A DNA stretch of 9,600 nt from CBDUWP01 sp965370955 (GTDB lineage: Bacteria; Planctomycetota; Phycisphaerae; Sedimentisphaerales; Anaerobacaceae): contig CBDUWP010000057.1 of assembly GCA_965370955.1 (NCBI GenBank), forward strand, positions 1 through 9,600. The letters are read 5' to 3'. The translations under genes were made by a program, and so were the position numbers. Below, in pieces: positions 1 through 6,274 of this stretch; within the stretch, counting starts at the first letter, position 1; each line of letters starts with the position of its first letter. Under the pieces are notes generated by a model that was not told the origin of the DNA, made no database searches, and saw nothing but the letters and a program-made list of their open reading frames with translations.

Positions 1-50
1 TTGGAAAGAAATGGAAAGTTATGGTGATTTATGGTCATTTTTGGACCCTG
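1..50. repeat. Degenerate 10-bp tandem array, five WTGG units
   Basis: Units begin at 1, 11, 21, 31 and 41, each with T/A-TGG at its first four positions (TTGG, ATGG, ATGG, ATGG, TTGG), followed by six mostly A/T bases. The period is exactly 10 bp, about one helical turn, so all TGG cores would lie on one face of the DNA. The spacing resembles MraZ operators (TGGGN boxes with 5-nt spacers), but the third G is missing in every unit and no mraZ is visible. The array may continue left of the window. An open frame from base 2 to a TGA at 98-100 also crosses it, so it could instead be the tail of an upstream gene. Confidence 0.45.
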
Positions 51-96
51 AAAAAGACCTATATTGTCTAAAATTTCTTAAAATAATAGTAATTTA

Positions 97-125
97 TTGA
101 CGATATTGCTTTTTGTTGTTAGAAT
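97..125 (+). promoter_or_regulatory. Candidate sigma70-type promoter P1 for the ilv leader and ilvBNC
   Basis: TTGACG (97-102) and TAGAAT (120-125) each match the consensus hexamers at five of six positions and are separated by exactly 17 bases. Transcription would start near 131-133, leaving a leader of about 210 nt before ilvB. This is a by-eye prediction with no experimental support. Confidence 0.5.
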
Positions 126-131
126 GTTTTG

Positions 132-227
132 CTGGTGATGGCTGAGCAAACTCGCCCGTCATCAGTCCTGAAAAGCCTCTTGTTGGGGCTATTACGGGGC
201 CGCAAATAGGGCATAAAAGCCTGATTT
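132..227 (+). promoter_or_regulatory. Structured leader RNA upstream of ilvB
   Basis: Three hairpins can be drawn. The first pairs 132-141 with 156-165 (ten pairs, two wobble), with an inner GAG/CTC stem, and buries the ATG at 138. The second pairs AGCCTC (174-179) with GGGGCT (185-190) across the Leu codons of the short ORF. The third pairs 204-207 and 209-212 with 219-222 and 224-227 around the ORF stop, with one A/G mismatch. AAAAGCCT occurs at both 171-178 and 215-222, so bases 186-190 could pair with either copy, allowing alternative folds. No classic GC-stem plus long U-tract terminator was found before ilvB, and I do not recognise a known riboswitch. Control by leader translation is inference. 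Confidence 0.35.
138..209 (+). CDS. Candidate Leu-rich leader peptide (23 codons) of the ilv operon
   Basis: The ATG at 138 opens a 23-codon frame ending at TAG 207-209. Residues 10-22 read VLKSLLLGLLRGR: six Leu and one Val within ten residues, using CTG, CTC, TTG, TTG, CTA and TTA codons. Leader peptides rich in Leu, Val or Ile ahead of ilv operons are classic sensors of charged tRNA in enterobacterial attenuation. Position fits that role: just after the predicted start of transcription and about 130 nt before ilvB. Against it, there is no clear Shine-Dalgarno sequence (GGTG lies too close) and no strong terminator follows. A short Leu-rich frame could also arise by chance. Confidence 0.38.
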   Translation: MAEQTRPSSVLKSLLLGLLRGRK

Positions 228-255
228 TGACAATGCGATCAGTCAGTATTGTATT
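227..255 (+). promoter_or_regulatory. Possible second promoter P2 for ilvB
   Basis: A perfect TTGACA (227-232) is followed after 17 bases by TGTATT (250-255), four of six matches to the -10 consensus. It would start transcription near 262 and bypass the Leu-rich leader ORF. It is weaker than P1 because of the poor -10. Confidence 0.28.
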
Positions 256-341
256 GGTGATTTCGGGAATTGGCCATGTAAATTGCGGTCTTCTGGGATA
301 ATGTTTTTGAATGTAAATATTTATCAGGAAAGGGTTTAGCC

Positions 342-2072
342 ATGAGTGCTAAAAAGATTTCATCTCAAGATTCCTCCGTTGATTTCCCGATTTTGCAAGG
401 CTCGGAGATTATCGTTTCGTCCTTGCTTCATCACGGCGTTGACACAGTATTCGGTTATTTAGGCGGCGTTCTATTGCCTTTATTTGACAAGCTTTACGAC
501 GCTCCGATTCGGTTCATAATTCCTCGCCACGAGCAAGGCGGCTGTCACATGGCTGATTCTTACGCTCGCGCTACTGGCAAGGTTGGCGTCGTCATTGCCA
601 CCAGCGGCCCAGGGGCTTGTAACCTAGTCACAGGCCTAGCTACAGCCATGATGGACTCTGTCCCTTTGGTTGCCATAACGGGTCAGGTTCGCACAGATTT
701 GATAGGCAACGATGCTTTTCAGGAAGCCGACATAACCGGCATCACTCGTCCAGTCACCAAGCATAACTGCATAGTCAAGGACGTTAAAAATCTCGCTCGC
801 ACGATATCGGAAGCCTTCCATATTGCCTCTACTGGCCGTCCGGGGCCTGTTTTGATAGATATCCCCGTCGATGTTGAGGTTGCCAAATGTCGGTATAATA
901 AAAACGAGCAGCTTCAGCTATCTGGCTATAAGACCAAGATCAAGGGGCACGCCAAGCAGATAGCCACAGCCGCTAAAGCGATCAATTCTTCCAAGAAACC
1001 GCTTCTTTATGTTGGCGGCGGCATCATCAGTTCAGATGCCAGCGGCGAGCTGACCGAGTTGGTTGAAGCAGCCAATATCCCTGTCACTATGACCTTGATG
1101 GGACTGGGCTGTTACGATCAGCGAAAGCCATTGTCACTTGACATGCCCGGCATGCACGGCTCTGCTTACGCCAATTTTGCCATTCAGGAATGTGATCTTT
1201 TGATAGCCATTGGCTCTCGGTTTGACGACCGCGTTACAGGCAAGGTCAAGACCTTCGCGCCTCATGCCAAGATCATCCATGTAGACATTGATCCAGCCAG
1301 CATATCCAAAAATGTTCGTGTTGACATCCCTGTCGTTGGCGATGCCAAAAAAATTCTGGCTGAACTAATCGGTCAGGTCAACCATCAGCCTCGAAAGAAA
1401 TGGCTCGACCAGCTTTCCAAGTGGAAAACTCAATATCCATTCACCTATGACAAAAAATCTGCCGCCATTAAGCCGCAGTACATTATAGAGGAACTTTGCA
1501 AACAGACCGATGGTGACACGATTGTCGCCACAGGCGTTGGCCAACATCAGATGTGGACATCTCAGTTTTATAAATTCAGCAAACCTCGCAAGCTAATCAC
1601 CAGCGGCGGACTCGGCACGATGGGTTTTGGTATGCCAGCTGCCGTAGGAGCCCAAGTCGCTCATCCTGACGCAACAGTCATAAACATCGATGGCGACAGC
1701 AGTTTCAACATGACAATGGCCGAACTGGCAACAGCGGTCCAATATAAATTGCCCGTTAAGGTTTGCATCTTGAACAACGGTTACATGGGCATGGTTCGCC
1801 AGTGGCAAGAGCTGTTTTATGACAAGCGATATTCGCAAAGCTCTTTGATGGGTTTGGATTTTTCTAAGGTCGCCAAAGCTTTTGGCGCAGACGGTATTGT
1901 CGTCAAAAATAAATCGGAAGTTCCCTCAGCCATTAAACAAATGCTGAAAGCGGACGGCCCGTTTTTGATCGACTTTAGAGTTGAACCGGAAGAGAACGTA
2001 TGGCCAATGGTCGGCGCCGGCAAGAGCCTGCACGACATGGACGGCCTCGATATTCTTTCGAGCATGGCCTAA
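342..2072 (+). CDS. ilvB: Acetohydroxyacid (acetolactate) synthase, large catalytic subunit
   Basis: This ThDP-dependent enzyme condenses two pyruvates to 2-acetolactate, or pyruvate with 2-oxobutyrate to 2-aceto-2-hydroxybutyrate, the first common step of Val/Leu/Ile synthesis, in the cytoplasm. The 576 residues match the family in length and three-domain order: N-terminal Pyr domain (about 18-185), central domain (about 205-340) and C-terminal ThDP-pyrophosphate domain (about 380-540). The catalytic Glu is E64 in RHEQGG. The Mg/ThDP motif runs from GDSSFN (D452) to LNNGYMG (N479), and the RQWQ segment (486-489) belongs to the active-site/herbicide region. The ATG at 342 has AGGAAAGG at 326-333, eight bases upstream. 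The usual FGYPGG reads FGYLGG here (L40). The small-subunit gene follows after 47 nt, so an operon is likely. An anabolic rather than catabolic role is inferred from ilvN and ilvC next door. Confidence 0.97.
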   Translation: MSAKKISSQDSSVDFPILQGSEIIVSSLLHHGVDTVFGYLGGVLLPLFDKLYDAPIRFIIPRHEQGGCHMADSYARATGKVGVVIATSGPGACNLVTGLATAMMDSVPLVAITGQVRTDLIGNDAFQEADITGITRPVTKHNCIVKDVKNLARTISEAFHIASTGRPGPVLIDIPVDVEVAKCRYNKNEQLQLSGYKTKIKGHAKQIATAAKAINSSKKPLLYVGGGIISSDASGELTELVEAANIPVTMTLMGLGCYDQRKPLSLDMPGMHGSAYANFAIQECDLLIAIGSRFDDRVTGKVKTFAPHAKIIHVDIDPASISKNVRVDIPVVGDAKKILAELIGQVNHQPRKKWLDQLSKWKTQYPFTYDKKSAAIKPQYIIEELCKQTDGDTIVATGVGQHQMWTSQFYKFSKPRKLITSGGLGTMGFGMPAAVGAQVAHPDATVINIDGDSSFNMTMAELATAVQYKLPVKVCILNNGYMGMVRQWQELFYDKRYSQSSLMGLDFSKVAKAFGADGIVVKNKSEVPSAIKQMLKADGPFLIDFRVEPEENVWPMVGAGKSLHDMDGLDILSSMA

Positions 2073-2119
2073 GAAAAATGATGAACACAACCAACCAAAT
2101 TACAATTTAGGTGAAAAAA

Positions 2120-2629
2120 ATGAAGCATATAATAAGTGCATTAGTAGAAAATAAGCCGGGCGTTTTAGCGAATGTTTCCGGCATGTTTGCCGCCCGCGCC
2201 TTCAACATAGATTCTTTAGCTGTCGGCCGAACAGAGGATCCGAACCTCAGCCGTATGACATTAGTTGTTATAGGTGACGATCACGTTGTCGAACAGGTTC
2301 GCAAGCAGTTAGCCAAAATAATTCCAGTGGTCAAGGTTCAGGATTTCGCCGGCAAGCCCTCAGTGGTTCGCGATTTAATGCTGATAACGGTTGCCGCTTT
2401 GCCGGAGCAGAGACCTGAGATTTTAGCCTTGATTAAGATGTTTAACAGTAAGGTCGTTGACATTGGCCCAAAATTCGTCATGGCGGAGGTATCAGGCCCA
2501 GAGGCAAAACTTGAAGCCTTTATCGACATTTGCCGTCCCTATGGCGTCAAAAATCTTGTCCGCACAGGCACTATCGCGATGACTAGATACTGTAAATCAG
2601 CAACCGCCCAGCAAAATCTGGAAAAATAG
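2120..2629 (+). CDS. ilvN: Acetohydroxyacid synthase, small regulatory subunit
   Basis: This subunit activates the large subunit and gives feedback inhibition by valine (ilvN/ilvH family). I chose ATG 2120 over an in-frame GTG at 2111 because AGGTGA (2109-2114), which includes that GTG, is a good Shine-Dalgarno at 5-nt spacing. The resulting 169 residues also align without offset to E. coli IlvH (163 aa). Residues N11, G14 and N29, known valine-site positions in E. coli IlvH, are all present, which predicts valine sensitivity. An N-terminal ACT domain (about 2-75: HIISALVENKPGVLANV, then LSRMTLVV) precedes a C-terminal domain (about 80-160). It sits directly behind ilvB and is probably co-transcribed with it. 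Confidence 0.95.
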   Translation: MKHIISALVENKPGVLANVSGMFAARAFNIDSLAVGRTEDPNLSRMTLVVIGDDHVVEQVRKQLAKIIPVVKVQDFAGKPSVVRDLMLITVAALPEQRPEILALIKMFNSKVVDIGPKFVMAEVSGPEAKLEAFIDICRPYGVKNLVRTGTIAMTRYCKSATAQQNLEK

Positions 2630-2661
2630 CTGAAACCGGACCAATTACCACAGCAAAATGG

Positions 2662-2689
2662 TTGCTTAAACTAATCAGGCGCTTATAAT
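2662..2689 (+). promoter_or_regulatory. Possible internal promoter for ilvC
   Basis: The 142-nt ilvN-ilvC gap contains a perfect TATAAT (2684-2689), with TTGCTT 16 bases upstream (2662-2667; three of six matches). A second pair, TTGACA (2705-2710) with TTTATA or TATAAC (2730-2737), has a good -35 but overlong spacing of 19-21. Either could give ilvC its own transcript. No terminator was found in this gap, so read-through from ilvBN also remains possible. Confidence 0.3.
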
Positions 2690-2771
2690 GGCTTGACTGA
2701 TATATTGACATAACAAACAATCACAAATTTTTATAACTAACTTTATTTGAAAGTAGTAGGAGGCCTCAAAA

Positions 2772-3776
2772 ATGGCACTGACAATTTATTACGAACAGGA
2801 CGCAAAGATAGATGCATTGAAGGACAAGAAGGTCGCGGTTATCGGTTACGGTAGTCAAGGCCATGCTCACAGCCAGAATCTCCGCGACAGCGGCATTGAC
2901 GTTTCGGTAGCAGAGCTTGAAGGCACAGACAATTTCAATCTCGCTAAAGAGCATAAATTTTCACCAACAGACATCAAAACCGCTATGGCAGGTGCCAGCC
3001 TTGTCATAGTCACATTGCCTGACGAGGTACAGGGCAAGGTTTATCAAAGCCAGATCGCCCCGAACCTTGTAACCGGCCAGACACTTGGCTTTTGTCACGG
3101 CTTCAACATCCATTTCAAATACATCGTACCGCCAGAGGGCATAGATATCGTCATGATAGCCCCCAAAGGTCCGGGACACTTGGTAAGAAGCGAATATGTC
3201 AAAGGCGGCGGCGTGCCATGCTTGATTGCTGTTGAGAAAAACACTTCCGGCAATGCCAAAAATATTGCTTTAGCTTGGGGTGCAGGTATTGGCGGAGCAA
3301 GAGCCGGCATCATCGAAACCACTTATAAGGAAGAGACCGAGACAGATCTTTTCGGCGAGCAGGCAGTTTTATGCGGCGGCTTATCGTCATTGATCAAAGC
3401 TGGATTTGAGACATTGGTCGAAGCCGGATATCAGCCGGAGATAGCATATTTTGAATGTATGCACGAGGTCAAGCTGATTGTCGACTTGATGTATCAAGGC
3501 GGCCTTAGCTACATGAGATACAGCATTTCCAATACTGCTGAATATGGCGACCTTTCCAGAGGTTCAAGATTGATAACTGATAAGACCAAGGCTGAAATGA
3601 AGAAGATTCTCGGCGAGATAACCTCTGGTGCTTTTGCCAAAGAGTGGGTTGCTGAATATGAGGGCGGCTTGAAGAATTTCAACGCTATTTACGACAAGGA
3701 TCACTCCAGTCAGTTGGAGCAGGTCGGCCGTAAATTGCGTAAAATGATGAAATGGATCGACTCTAAAGAGGTTTAA
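2772..3776 (+). CDS. ilvC: Ketol-acid reductoisomerase, class I
   Basis: The enzyme isomerises and reduces 2-acetolactate and 2-aceto-2-hydroxybutyrate to the dihydroxy acids of Val/Leu and Ile synthesis, using Mg2+ and NAD(P)H. Length (334 aa) fits the short class I form. The Rossmann domain holds GYGSQGHAHSQNL (25-37) and LPDEVQ. The knotted C-terminal domain holds the metal ligands D192 and E196 (DLFGEQ) and E228 and E232 (ECMHE). Start ATG 2772 has a perfect AGGAGG at 2758-2763, eight bases upstream, the strongest ribosome site in the window. In the loop after the second beta strand (A47-D53, AELEGTD), the Arg and Ser that usually grip the NADPH phosphate are Leu and Thr, and acidic residues are present; NADH use is therefore inferred. 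A terminator follows at 3809. Confidence 0.97.
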   Translation: MALTIYYEQDAKIDALKDKKVAVIGYGSQGHAHSQNLRDSGIDVSVAELEGTDNFNLAKEHKFSPTDIKTAMAGASLVIVTLPDEVQGKVYQSQIAPNLVTGQTLGFCHGFNIHFKYIVPPEGIDIVMIAPKGPGHLVRSEYVKGGGVPCLIAVEKNTSGNAKNIALAWGAGIGGARAGIIETTYKEETETDLFGEQAVLCGGLSSLIKAGFETLVEAGYQPEIAYFECMHEVKLIVDLMYQGGLSYMRYSISNTAEYGDLSRGSRLITDKTKAEMKKILGEITSGAFAKEWVAEYEGGLKNFNAIYDKDHSSQLEQVGRKLRKMMKWIDSKEV

Positions 3777-3808
3777 TCGCTTTTTTAGGTTAGATTAGCA
3801 CACAATCC

Positions 3809-3844
3809 AAAGCCGTTTAGCTATTTTGCTAGGCGGCTTTTTTT
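3809..3844 (+). terminator. Strong rho-independent terminator after ilvC
   Basis: A 13-bp stem (3809-3821 with 3828-3840, two G-T wobbles) closes a 6-base TATTTT loop and ends in seven consecutive T (3838-3844). AAAGCCG pairs with CGGCTTT at the base. It ends the ilvBNC transcript and isolates the lipoprotein gene. Confidence 0.9.
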
Positions 3845-3925
3845 GGTTGAACTATAAAGCTTGGTGGCGAAATAGCCGATTCAGCAGTATGGATTGAATA
3901 ATATTTAAGCGATAAAAGGGCTCAA

Positions 3926-4723
3926 ATGGCAAAGATTGCTAATTGGTTGATAATTATTTGTTTTGTATTTGCAAGCGGTTGCATCACTGGCGACATTCTT
4001 GAATTTGCCACACCTGAGGGTTCCCCCAGCGACATTGAGGCTTCTGACGGCTATTGCCAGCTCGAGTTGAACCAGAGCAATACCGCCGATACCCTAGCAG
4101 TCATCCATTTGCCAGAGTATGAAACTTTAAGCCAGAGCAAAAACGTTATTGCCTCATCTGGCCAGAAAAAGCGTAACAATTATAAACAGTGGTTCAAGGC
4201 AGCTTCCTTCGACGAGGACAGCCTCATTTTAAACCATAAATATTATTTTCTTTGCGATGAGCGTCCGAAAGTTTTGTTCAGCGAGCCTTGGCCCGGCTTT
4301 TGTTTTGACAGCCAGACGACCCTGTCGACCGAGCTTTTGGACAAACCTTTCGCCAACAACAATGCCAAACGCATAGCGGTAATACAATTCGTTTTGGCAC
4401 AGTTCCGCAAAGATATCGGTACAGTCCGCGCTGAAAATAAGGTCATCAACATCTGCTCGATGATGGCCAATCAAGCTTTTGAGGGTTTGGTTGTCAACCT
4501 CAAGGAGTCGCCCTCGAACGCCGGCAAAATCGACGACCCTAACGGATTTGAGCTCAGCCATATCAACATGGATACATGCAAGGTTCAGTTGACGATTGAC
4601 GATAACATCGCCACGGTCAAGATGCGTACCGGCTCGTACACGAAATGGCGAATTGGCTTAAGTGTCTACAAATTTTCCGACGAGCGATCGAACATTTGCT
4701 ACCGCAAAGACAGCGACAAATAA
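3926..4723 (+). CDS. Uncharacterised lipoprotein
   Basis: I do not recognise this 265-residue protein. The N-terminus is a short lipoprotein signal: K3, a hydrophobic stretch (W7-F15), then ASGC ending at C19. A at -3 is less usual than L but acceptable. The mature part is soluble-looking with no further membrane segment. It contains six cysteines (44, 110, 126, 177, 218, 258), enough for three disulfides and consistent with life outside the cytoplasm. Aromatic-rich patches include KYYFLCDERP and EPWPGFCF. ATG 3926 has AAAAGGG (3914-3920) five bases upstream. It stands alone: the ilvC terminator lies before it, and the next gene converges with only 18 bases between the two stops. I saw no convincing promoter in 3845-3925. 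Codon style matches its neighbours. The lipoprotein call is fairly secure; function is unknown. Confidence 0.8.
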   Translation: MAKIANWLIIICFVFASGCITGDILEFATPEGSPSDIEASDGYCQLELNQSNTADTLAVIHLPEYETLSQSKNVIASSGQKKRNNYKQWFKAASFDEDSLILNHKYYFLCDERPKVLFSEPWPGFCFDSQTTLSTELLDKPFANNNAKRIAVIQFVLAQFRKDIGTVRAENKVINICSMMANQAFEGLVVNLKESPSNAGKIDDPNGFELSHINMDTCKVQLTIDDNIATVKMRTGSYTKWRIGLSVYKFSDERSNICYRKDSDK

Positions 4724-4741
4724 TTTCACGGACCGAGCCGC

Positions 4742-5887
4742 TTATTTCAATGCGTTCGTTAAATCACTGATAAGAATATCGATCGGTTCGATTCCAGCTG
4801 ACAATCTCACTGTATTATCTTTAACTCCGAAGGTAACTCTTCTTTCCTCTGGCAGATAGAGCATTGTCGTCAAGACCGGCAGACAAACCAGCGTTTCGGT
4901 ACAGCCTAAACTTACTGCATGATAGATAATATCGAGTTTTTCGATAAATCGTTTGGCATCATCTTGACAGTTACCGACATCGAACGCCAGCACTCCGCCG
5001 AATCCGTTTTTCATTTGCTTAGCGGCGACTTCGTATCCGGGATCATTTTTTAAGCCCGGATAACAGATGCGGCTGACTTTCGGATGTTCAGCCAGAAACT
5101 CTGCGATTTGCTGAGCATTTTTCGCCATTTTTTCAGCTCTGATATTAAACGTTTTTAAACCCCGCTCAAGTAGTGAAGCCGGAAATGGATCCAGCGTTGT
5201 CCCTATTGCTTGGCGTGTAAACCAAAGCTCGTCATATTGTTCTTTTGTTTTACAGCAAATAGCTCCCGCCATAAGATCGTTATGCCCGCCGAGCGCTTTT
5301 GTTGCGCTGTGAACGACAAGATCTGCCCCCAGTTCCAGCGGCAGCTGATGATATGGCGTTGCAAATGTATTATCGACAACCAGCATAGCGCCGGTCGTAT
5401 CAGCCAGTTTTTTCAGTTCAGCTATATCGAGTACTTTTACTAATGGATTTGTCGGTGTTTCGCAGAATATCATTTTTGTATTCGGCTTGACACTTTCTGC
5501 GATTTTGTCGGTATCCGATGCGTTTAGCCATGTCACCTCGACCCCGAACCGCTCTAGTATCAATGACACCTTATAGTTTGCTCCGTAGACATCGTGAAAT
5601 GTCACTAGATTGTCACCTGCTTTTAGATATGTCAAAAAAATCATGGTCAGAGCCGCCATGCCAGTCGTACAGATAACGCAATCGACCGCTTTTTCCATAT
5701 TAGCGATATCCTTTTCGACCTCTCTGACCGTCGGATTATCGTCGCGATGATAGGTATATCCGTCAATTTCGCCATCTGTAATCTTGCGTAATATCTCGAA
5801 GGAAACATATTCATAATTCACAGCCGAAACGATTGGCGTTACCATTGGTTTATTGCCATAGGGCGTTAGGTGATTTTGCTCTCTCAT
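4742..5887 (-). CDS. Cys/Met metabolism PLP-dependent enzyme (cystathionine gamma-synthase / methionine gamma-lyase family)
   Basis: This fold-type I PLP enzyme acts on sulfur amino acids or activated homoserine. Numbering from ATG 5887 (381 aa), YTYHRDDNPT (44-53) holds the phosphate-binding Tyr/Arg from the partner subunit. Y101 stacks on PLP, D172 (VVDNTFATP) binds the pyridine nitrogen, K197 (HSATKALGGH) is the Schiff-base lysine, and R361 (VRLSAGIE) binds the substrate carboxylate. ATG 5887 is preferred because AAGGA (5896-5900) lies eight bases upstream and the protein then begins where family members do. An extension to TTG 5950 stays in frame but has no ribosome site and unrelated-looking residues. 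The usual HPA-MTH motif after SLG is replaced by CLPVLTTML (335-343), so the exact reaction (synthase, lyase or sulfhydrylase) is unclear. No neighbouring met or cys gene helps decide. It converges on the lipoprotein gene, and I saw no terminator between them. Confidence 0.9.
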   Translation of the reverse strand: MREQNHLTPYGNKPMVTPIVSAVNYEYVSFEILRKITDGEIDGYTYHRDDNPTVREVEKDIANMEKAVDCVICTTGMAALTMIFLTYLKAGDNLVTFHDVYGANYKVSLILERFGVEVTWLNASDTDKIAESVKPNTKMIFCETPTNPLVKVLDIAELKKLADTTGAMLVVDNTFATPYHQLPLELGADLVVHSATKALGGHNDLMAGAICCKTKEQYDELWFTRQAIGTTLDPFPASLLERGLKTFNIRAEKMAKNAQQIAEFLAEHPKVSRICYPGLKNDPGYEVAAKQMKNGFGGVLAFDVGNCQDDAKRFIEKLDIIYHAVSLGCTETLVCLPVLTTMLYLPEERRVTFGVKDNTVRLSAGIEPIDILISDLTNALK

Positions 5888-6063
5888 ATTTGTCATCCTT
5901 GAAAATGGCAGTTTTATCCGCATCTGTTTTAATTCCATAGATTTTATCAAGCTCAGCCGCTGCCAGCAAGAACCATTTTTTCTCTTGCTTTGTTAAAAAA
6001 TCTCTTTATATCAGTATCAAAATCAGCGATTAGCTCATTTAACGAAACTAGCCCCTGTTTTTT
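5850..6063 (-). pseudogene. Possible frameshifted small protein frame upstream of the PLP-enzyme gene
   Basis: Reading leftward from 6063, one open frame includes NELIADFDTDIKRFFNKARE and reaches a run of six A (T in the plus strand, 5976-5981). Past the run it soon stops, but a second frame continues with KWFLLAAAELDKIYGI and ends at TAA (5852-5850), inside the start of the PLP-enzyme gene. Removing one A from the run would join them into about 70 residues of protein-like, soluble-looking sequence. No ATG, GTG or TTG opens the first part. It may be a decayed gene remnant, a sequencing or indel error in a short gene, or chance. I recognise no family. Confidence 0.25.
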
Positions 6064-6172
6064 TTAACTGTTTTCACTGCAAATCGCCGACAGAGCCATT
6101 CATAGGGGATATGCACGGACAACAACAGGGCAATCGCTCATCACCAAAAACAATAGATCGCTTATAAAACCC

Positions 6173-6201
6173 TTGACAATGGCGACCGTTACAAATAGAG
6201 T
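6173..6201 (+). promoter_or_regulatory. Candidate promoter for gap
   Basis: A perfect TTGACA (6173-6178) and TAGAGT (6196-6201, four of six) are separated by 17 bases, placing the transcript start near 6208 and a 5' leader of about 67 nt before gap. This is the clearest regulatory signal in the spacer between the divergent genes. I found no equally convincing promoter for the minus-strand PLP-enzyme gene. Confidence 0.5.
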
Positions 6202-6274
6202 ACTGACTTCGTTTGCCTGATTTTAACGTTGGCAGATAGAGACAAACTAATATTTTTCAAAAGGAGATTTAACG

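Noticed and set aside
301..339. Twelve-codon ORF (ATG 301 to TAG 337-339) ending two bases before ilvB
   Set aside because: No amino-acid bias and only a weak ribosome site; an ORF this short in A/T-rich DNA is expected by chance.
2111..2119. GTG 2111 as the start of ilvN
   Set aside because: This GTG is part of the Shine-Dalgarno for ATG 2120, and the ATG start aligns residue by residue with E. coli IlvH.
4229..4561. Minus-strand frame of 110 codons inside the lipoprotein gene
   Set aside because: It is the antisense shadow of a gene with a signal peptide and ribosome site, and shows no independent coding evidence.
5888..5950. N-terminal extension of the PLP enzyme to TTG 5950
   Set aside because: The extension lacks family similarity and a ribosome site, whereas ATG 5887 has AAGGA at good spacing.
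6110..6151. Minus-strand 13-codon ORF (MSDCPVVVRAYPL) as a second leader peptide
   Set aside because: Three Val codons do not fit a sulfur amino-acid gene, it lies over 200 nt from that gene, and no promoter or attenuator structure supports it.
6068..6220. Plus-strand open frame of about 50 codons before gap
   Set aside because: It has no good start or ribosome site, overlaps the likely gap promoter, and resembles no family I know.
4849..6241. Twelve-base match TGGCAGATAGAG near 4850 and 6230
   Set aside because: A match of this length is expected by chance in a window of this size, and one copy lies inside coding sequence.
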